Source of the DNA: Halichondria panicea
Lineage: Eukaryota; Porifera; Demospongiae; Suberitida; Halichondriidae
Reading direction: 5' to 3'
NCBI RefSeq assembly: GCF_963675165.1
Contig: NC_087393.1
Span: 2,609,502 to 2,673,501, forward strand
DNA length: 64,000 nucleotides
Part shown: positions 57,701-64,000 of the stretch, in pieces
How the letters are laid out: every line of letters begins with the position of its first letter
Position numbering within the stretch: the stretch's first letter is position 1
The notes under the pieces: generated by a model
Seen by the model: only the letters and a program-made list of their open reading frames with translations
The model's database searches: none
Told to the model about the DNA's origin: nothing
Translations under genes and position numbers: made by a program

Positions 57701-60700
57701 CTTTGCTGACTCTATATACTATGAGCTCCCAAATGCATGTCAACCTTGTAAAACTCTATGCACCACAACCCGTTTTCAAAGCCAGCGTTCAACTCTGATT
57801 GTTCTCTTTTCGTTTACTTTTATTGCCCTTGCTGCTAGGTTTCCATGTTCTTTTAAATACTACTTATACTACTGCTTTTCACAGTACAAAGTTTTGGTTT
57901 GGAGAGGTTATAATAATTATAAAACCACTGAAGGTTTATTACTTCAGGCGCTCTAGTTACATGCATGTATGTACATGTACCTGTGATCACTTGTTTTCTT
58001 CGCAGCTAACCAAAGTCAAACTGAAGCACGAGGTGTTGTTAGAGAATATCAAAGTAAGTCAAATCTGCAGATAAAACTTACAGTGTGTGCATATAATATT
58101 TGTAAAGCAGTCGATCTGAGAGTAATTATGCCTCGAGGCGTAGCCGCACGAGGGATACGGTAAAGCTGACTGTGTGTGTGTCTGTGTGTCTGTTCCTACT
58201 ATAACTGCTCAATGGTTGTAATGCGACGAAAACTAACAGCTTCTATAGGCTTCTAGCCACGTTCTCTTGGATTTTGATTCGTGGATTAGCAAACTAAAGC
58301 TTCTTTCTCGAGTTATGGCTAGTTTGACTCACATTGAAGGCTGTTGCAGTCTCTTCAGAATCTTTCGTCATTATCTGTTCGCACAAAGTTTCTATTCAAC
58401 TTATAAGTTAGTCTTGCACTAAAGCGCTAGCTTTTTGTTACCTTAAGGTGACATATTTTCACAGGTAGATTTGTTTGCGTTTTTACAGTTTTGTATATTT
58501 TGCGGTATAATTTTTTGCGAAATGTAGATCTGGATACATTAAACAAGAGGGCGGCCTTTTTTTGCGATTTACTCTCATTCGCAGAAATAGCAGAAATTAA
58601 TACACGCGAAAATATGTCACCTTAAGGTAGCTACAAGAGTCAGAAAAGAGCTGTAAAACTAGCTATACTGTTAGTAGCCATTGACCTTGCAGACACACCC
58701 CTTATTTCTGTGTACGTATGCGCATGCGCGCTTGCCCCCACGTGTGAGAGAATAAAATCCAGATCAGACAGTTTTTCTTGAGGGCACTAGGGCCTGGTAA
58801 GCTACCATATACATATACAACAGCTAGATATAACAATATGAATGTACACAAGTCTTTTCTTTTCATCTTGTCTTCTCAGTTAAAATATGCACTGAAGTCC
58901 AGATTCTGGAAGAATCAGTTTTTTCTTTCTTGAGACCACAAAACACTACAATGATACCATAATAAACACAATAGATAACAACAATATATGCAAACAAGTC
59001 TTTTCTTTTCAGTAGGTTTATATAGATAAGCTAACTTTAATGTAAAATTCATTATAGAAACTACTAAAACACTCTAATACTTTTTGAGCGAAAGAATAAC
59101 ATAGTGAGAGGCATTAGCAAGCGCACGCTTGCAACACTGGTTATAATTATTACCACAAATGTGTGAGTTGCATGTACATGTATGATTGAGTATCTAAGAA
59201 AATGTGCTGATACCATTGAGAATGAATAAGCTACAAATCCAAAAATGTTTCCATGGCAACATAAAGTGGTGAACAGCAGAGGAGGTATGAAATGCGTGTA
59301 AGACTCACTACAAGTGCTAGTGTAATTAACCTGGATGTTATCACGTGACCGCAATGACATCAATGCACTGAACTTGTAGTGATTCGTGCACGCAGACCTC
59401 CTCTGATAGAACAGTACATACATTTTTTTACGATCACCCCCGTTTTCACCTAAATAGATTTCCCACTCTGACAACTTTTGGGAAAATATTTTTGTAGTTT
59501 ATTCATTCACCTACACAATAATGGTATCAGCACAAAATGTTTCAATCTTAAGATACACATAAAGTGCAACTACTCACATTTGTGGTCATCTACTCTCTAG
59601 ACTGGATGCACTGTACACATAGGAGGTAGGACACGATCATGTGCACCACTTTTTTTGCTGAGCTGGCACAGCTTATTGACAATGATTTTCTATGTAAACT
59701 TCTAGCTGTTGTTGCACGGTCATTGGAGACTGAAGGCAAACGTTAAGTGTCCCTCTGGCAACTTTAAATATATTTACCAACCGATCCCCTCTATTCTAAC
59801 GAGTTATACAGTTTTTAGTAGATTCTTGCCAGCCAATACAGCACCAACTGAACTATACCTACCCTATAGTCTAGCTATAATCCTGGTCCTATATAATAGA
59901 GACACAGCTAGTCAGGTATTATAAGCTCAGCAAAGCAAGAGTAGCCATAACTAATGGCTGTTCAGTATCTATGGTAACGTGAGCAGAAAATTTAGGAATG
60001 TCACAACCTCCTCTGCACTGTACATGTACATGTGTATGGGCAAGGAGTTATGACTTTCAAACTGTTGTGGAGAGCAAAAACTAAAATTTATTCTTTTGAT
60101 TAGGAACAAACAGCCCAAAAGAAAACGAAGATTCCATTCTTAAAGAAACGCAAAGGGAAGAGCGAAATCTCTGAAGCATTGAAAGAGAATGAACATGTTG
60201 CTGGTTCTCTGAATAGCTCAATCCATGTATCAGGTATGTTATGGAAGACAGCATTTACACATATGACAGTTATGGCATGAGAAGTTATTCGAATGCTTTT
60301 AGAAACTGACCCTCTTATCTCAAGTCTCAATCGTTAACTGCACAGTAATCTATGGGTTAAAATGTAGTGTCCTTCAGTCCTCAGGCTTTGGAACACTACG
60401 ACTCATAGGTACCTCATGCCCATGATATACCTATTACAAAGTCCTAACTAGGGTAATTTTGCTACAGCTGAGACTACAATGGTCAAGTCGGGTATTGAAC
60501 GAATGAAGTCATCGTCCCCACGTCCAAGAAAACGAATCAAAAAATCATCCTCATCAAAATCATCGCCTGGAACTAGCCCAGTGACCACACCTTCTGACGA
60601 GCTGCTTCCCATGGGCATGGCTGAGGGGCTGATGGGCAAGGACCGACTGACGTGGTACACTCACCGTTGCCTACCGGAAGGCCTGCAAGGATCCACCCTC

Positions 60701-61588
60701 AAAGCTCATGACCTGGGAAGTAGACTATACGTCTGCTGTGGTGAAATGGAGGATGGTCTGCCCAACAAGGGTGTCTTTTACTGCCCGATCCAAGACTACA
60801 CTCGCTGGAAAAGAGCCACCCCGGACGTCCCACAGTACCAAAGTGCATCTGCAATCGTACAAAATGAGCTGGTTCTCATCGGTGGTTTAAGTGCGGTTAA
60901 TGGCAAGTGTACAGGAGCGGTACAATCCTACGACAGCAAGGCTCAGATTTGGGTGGAGCGATTTCCTCCTATGCCGACTCCCCGGTCGTCTGCATCTGTG
61001 TTTGTATACGCCGAGTATGTGGTTGTAGCTGGTGGTCTAGATGACAATAACACGGCACTGAATGTTGTTGAGGTCCTACATATTCCTTCTCAGACTTGGG
61101 AAAGTTCGGCTCGACTTCCGATCAAGATTGCTGGTCACTCAGTAGTGGTGTGTGGGGATCTTGTCTACATGTTAGGTGGTACAGATAACACAAATTTCCA
61201 GCAATCTGTTTTTGTCGCATCAGTCCAAAAAATTTTATCAGCCTGTAGTCGATTCCAGATACTCGCTAGCATTTCTGTGAATTCACTTTTCTCGTCAAAA
61301 CTGACATGGACTAGAGTACAAGACTGTCCGTTTATCAAGATGACTGCTGTATCGAAAGAAAACCAACTGCTAGCATTTGGCGGAGAGGAGGTGACAAAAT
61401 CTGCAAATTCTGTCGCTGCAGAATGGATATGGATTTTTAATCCGCAGAGCAATACATGGACTCCTGTGCAAGGCATGCCGTCGGCACGGAAACTATGTTG
61501 TGTCACTGTTTTACCAGATAACAATCTAATAGTCATAGGGGGAGACCCAGACTACAGTAGGATTGATATTGCTCAGGTTGTTGTGTGA
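54739..61588 (+). CDS. protein kinase - coiled coil - kelch fusion protein
   Basis: Six exons: 54739-55671, 56433-56516, 57314-57385, 58006-58053, 60104-60233, 60468-61588; 2388 nt, 795 residues. Residues 20-300 are a protein kinase: Gly loop GEGAYGVVKLG (27-37), ATP-binding Lys47, helix-C Glu75, catalytic HRDLSSNN (152-159), DLG instead of DFG (172-174), and MPPEV in place of APE. All catalytic residues are present, so activity is plausible. The general look is tyrosine-kinase-like/RIPK-like. Exons 2-4, each phase 0 and a whole number of codons, encode a heptad coiled coil (VAELEKEVTDLTDQLLIK, GRLEGKLEEERSYTAKILDE, LTKVKLKHEVLLENIK). Exon 5 is a Lys-rich linker. Exon 6 encodes about six kelch blades (LVLIGGLSA, VVVAGGLDD, VYMLGGTD, LLAFGGEE, LIVIGGDP). 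ATG 54739 precedes the kinase by about 20 residues. The partner is unknown; this is probably a scaffolded cytoplasmic kinase. Confidence 0.92.
56776..57023. mobile_element. MITE with GTGCTAGAAATATATTGCG ends
   Basis: TACCGTAGTGCTAGAAATA and TATTTCTAGCACTA-type ends (CATTTCTAGCACTACAGTA) are inverted. Lies between coiled-coil exons 2 and 3 of the kinase gene. Related ends at 10464-10660. Confidence 0.8.
58441..58627. mobile_element. MITE with CCTTAAGGTGACATATTTTC ends
   Basis: CCTTAAGGTGACATATTTTC and GAAAATATGTCACCTTAAGG are exact 20-bp inverted ends. Intron 4 of the kinase-kelch gene. Confidence 0.9.
59151..59586. mobile_element. MITE with CCACAAATGTGTGAG ends
   Basis: CCACAAATGTGTGAGTTGCA and TGCAACTACTCACATTTGTGG, and further in GTGCTGATACCATT and AATGGTATCAGCAC, are inverted. 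Intron 4 of the kinase-kelch gene. Confidence 0.8.
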
Positions 61589-61656
61589 GTTGTGTGGTGT
61601 TTCATTGTTTTTATTATCTGATAACTATTCGTTTTACCACCATGGAATTATTTGAA

Positions 61657-61662
61657 AATAAA
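61657..61662 (+). terminator. polyadenylation signal of the kinase-kelch gene
   Basis: AATAAA about 70 bases after the kelch stop codon, before the convergent Delta-like gene. It is the only canonical signal noted close behind a stop in this window. Confidence 0.55.
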
Positions 61663-61897
61663 TTTTAATATGCATGTATCATTAAGTGAAAAATTATCTC
61701 TCATCAGTGCATGCTTCTGTCCCGTTAATGCCACAGATTAATTATATACATGTAGATACAACATTTCTCCAAGCTAAAATAGAACACAACCAATGATTGT
61801 TTTGTAATACAGAAAACGCACAGTCAATATAATTATTATGGTATAGTTATAGTTGTTGCTTAAAATAATTATAAGTTCAGCAATGATAAATTGATTA

Positions 61898-64000
61898 TTA
61901 TGATACCAGATTAGTGGATGAGGTGTTGATGGCATAGTTTTCATTCACACTCGCCTTACAGGTCTTGGAACTCGCTTTGACATTAGGAATTGGAAGTGGA
62001 ACCTTTCGGGAACCTGTTGAAGAAGGTGGCCCCAGGCCTTCGTTCACATAGTATTGGGGGTCACTTGGTTGCCTTAGTGCCAGTTGCACACTGGGAGGTA
62101 GAGAGTCTGATCGGACATTGCCATTGCCATTGCCATTGCCATCTTGTGTGAGTGGTATGACAGAGTAGTAAGGATGGTCGATATGCTGTGGAGCCAGACG
62201 AGCATAGCTATTGTTGCAATGAAGCTCAATATCGTCAGTTGGTGAGGGTACATGCACATCCACACCTGCACGTTATGATCATTTAAATCAGCTATACCAA
62301 ACAGCAGATAATTTTACGGGATAAACATTTTCGGTTTTCGTAACCCTGAGCACGAATATTTACCCACAAATGAAGCTATAATTGTTGACCACCTTTACCT
62401 GCAGTGCAAGCAGCAACCACGAATTGACGAAATATTGTTCAGTCACGAATGTTTTGACCCCCCGAAATTACCCGCTATACAATAGTTTACCATTATGTGA
62501 CATCTATAATGGGCCGTCAAAATACGGGTGACAGTAATTTGATACAACCATAATAAGCACTGGATTGTGGTGCTGTGATACGTCACATTCTTACAGTAGG
62601 GGATATAAATTACAGGGATGAGGGAACCCAACTAATTGCAAATATATCTCACTTCTCATTTTCTGCACTCTGTTTCGTCTCTTAGTTGCTCTGACAACAC
62701 AGCTTACAATCACAGTGATAATGAGCACTATTGCGACCGTGAAGACCAGTGTAGTTGAGAGGATGACCACAAGTAGGCTACTATCTGGTTTGGCTGGATA
62801 GGGTGTTGGATCAGTGTGCAAAACTGAGTTATAAGTTATTAGCACTTACAATAATTCACTTCGCACAGGGCACCTGAAAATCCCTCTAGACAGACGCAAT
62901 GATCATCCTGCATACATATAGATAACACAACAGAACAGTGTTCACTCACTTATAAGTTAACAAAATCTTTCCTATATATAGTCAAATAAACCATGACCTA
63001 TAAATCGAATTCAGTTATGGACACACCCTCAATACATCCTAAAAAGGTGTAGTATACGTATATACCTTACAAGTTCCTCCATTCATACAGTTTCCCACAG
63101 TGCACTCCGAAGGGCTTCTGTGGCAGTTCTCTCCCACATAATTTTCAGGGCAGGAACAATGATACATATTTGGACCATTGTTAGTGCAGTTTCCACCATG
63201 CAGGCAATGATCATTGTGACCACAAGGGTCAAGATCTGAAGCAGATAACAATGCAGGGATAAAGACGTGATCTTTGCTTTCGGCAAGGTATAAAATTTTC
63301 AACCTTTTGATAAAAGGAAATTAAATCTATATCTATAATTATGTTCATTACATGCTACTGTGATAAATTGCGTGTATATATGCATGCCCCTCCTATATAA
63401 GGCATAGAAATTAAGTGGGATTTGCTTATTGACGATAACTTTCTCACCAATATCACAGAGTGTGCCGTTGTATCCAGGTTTACAAACACACTCCCCAGGA
63501 CTGTTACAGTATCCACCTGCAGAAGCTGTATGCACGAAATAGGCTATCATTCAATGAAAAGTATATAAGGATTTGTTTGGGTCTTAACGCATGTGTATAG
63601 CATATATCTCATATAACCTCCTAATTTTAGCATATCTCATAATAATCTCCTAATTCACGGCATTTCATGGAACTTACAGCAATTGGTAAGTGGTACACAT
63701 TGTACACAGTTGGTGCTCTCATCAGTGTATCCTGGTTTGCAAACAATGTTCCCCAGTGTATCACATCTGTAGTGACCAAGACTATTGTATCTGTGCTCAC
63801 AAAACTTTGAGCAGTTGGCCCCATAGTAATTGGCAGAACAAGCCAAACGAAAAGCCATGCTAAATATCGCATGTCCCAGCAGTCCAGAATAGGAAGCTAT
63901 TGGTGTTGAGATGGGAGAAGGTGTGAGGCTAGACAAGTCAACAATCACAGTATCAACGTATTCATCATTTTCAGCACCCATAGGATCATCAGCATCAATG
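61898..64000 (-). CDS. Delta-type Notch ligand, C-terminal part (runs off the window)
   Basis: Six exons seen on the minus strand: 64000-63678 (open at the edge), 63516-63448, 63235-63066, 62907-62850, 62793-62653, 62265-61898; 375 residues visible. The first exon ends an N-terminal (MNNL-like) region and holds a DSL domain: ACSANYYGANCSKFCEHR then GHYRCDTLGNIVCKPGY, the six-Cys Notch-binding module. EGF1 (GYCNSPGECVCKPGYNGTLC) has the Delta first-repeat pattern. EGF2 is DPCGHNDHCLHGGNC...CSCPENYVGENC. EGF3 is split across exons 3 and 4 (NCMNGGTCK / DDHCVCLEGFSGALC). Then comes one membrane span (SLLVVILSTTLVFTVAIVLI...) with a basic stop-transfer TKRRNR, and a tail of about 130 residues with HPYYSVIPL, a GNGNGNGN run and QYYVNEG. 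Only three EGF repeats is short for Delta (Drosophila has nine). No ATEV-like PDZ ligand at the C-terminus (STNLVS). Confidence 0.92.
62305..62485. mobile_element. MITE, GCGGGTAATTTTCG family, in the last Delta intron
   Basis: Degraded left end GATAATTTTACGGGATAAAC; right end CGAAATTACCCGCTATACAA. Interior ACCTTTACCTGCAGTGCAAG is shared with 5737-5953. Confidence 0.7.

Noticed and set aside
59064-59474. 136-codon minus-strand frame
   Set aside because: Covers an inverted-repeat element inside a kinase-kelch intron; no conserved pattern.

Overview
The window is nuclear DNA of an animal, most likely a sponge (Porifera, demosponge-like). It is AT-rich. Genes are split by many small GT-AG introns, often 45-100 bp. 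Short palindromic words (CATGCATGCA, GTACATGTAC, ATAATTAT) recur throughout, and small inverted-repeat elements are abundant. Metazoan-only genes are present (a Delta-type Notch ligand, a Radil/Rasip1-type RA-FHA-DIL-PDZ protein) beside architectures reminiscent of sponge gene sets (death-ZU5-death, kinase-kelch). The phylum is an inference from gene content and style; no marker gene proves it.

Layout. 1-3.6 kb: repeats, including a nested inverted-repeat DNA element. 3.6-7.1 kb: an intronless multi-pass membrane protein followed by a 5'-truncated, frameshifted tandem copy. 8.2-13.1 kb: HAUS2-like gene (minus) head-to-head with an 8-exon DCXR-like L-xylulose reductase (plus). 13.7-16.0 kb: kelch-repeat gene. 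17.4-20.7 kb: 13-exon death/coiled-coil/ZU5/death gene. 21.4-29.1 kb: 12-exon BRIX1 ribosome-biogenesis gene (minus), most of whose exons are 31-102 nt. 29.3-38.3 kb: Radil/Rasip1-like gene with a possible alternative first exon. 38.5-44.9 kb: 15-exon NCLX-type cation/Ca exchanger (SLC8B1 family). 45.2-46.6 kb: second intronless multi-pass protein (minus). 46.6-51.4 kb: repeats only. 51.4-54.4 kb: six-exon TMEM220 homologue (minus). 54.7-61.6 kb: kinase-coiled coil-kelch fusion gene. 61.9 kb to the right edge: C-terminal part of a Delta-like ligand (minus), with DSL domain, three EGF repeats, one membrane span and a cytoplasmic tail.

The genes do not form one pathway. They are packed tightly in head-to-head pairs (HAUS2/DCXR about 97 bp apart, BRIX1/29318 exon about 198 bp, TMEM220/kinase about 305 bp) and tail-to-tail pairs (308-614 bp apart). 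Signalling is a common theme: Rap/Ras adhesion adaptor, death-domain adaptor, Notch ligand and kinase-kelch. Most introns that exceed a few hundred bases do so because they hold one or more short inverted-repeat elements.

Exon models were built by hand from splice consensus, reading phase and remembered family sequence. For the complete gene models every exon junction was checked for phase and the total length is a multiple of three. No alignment or database search was run.
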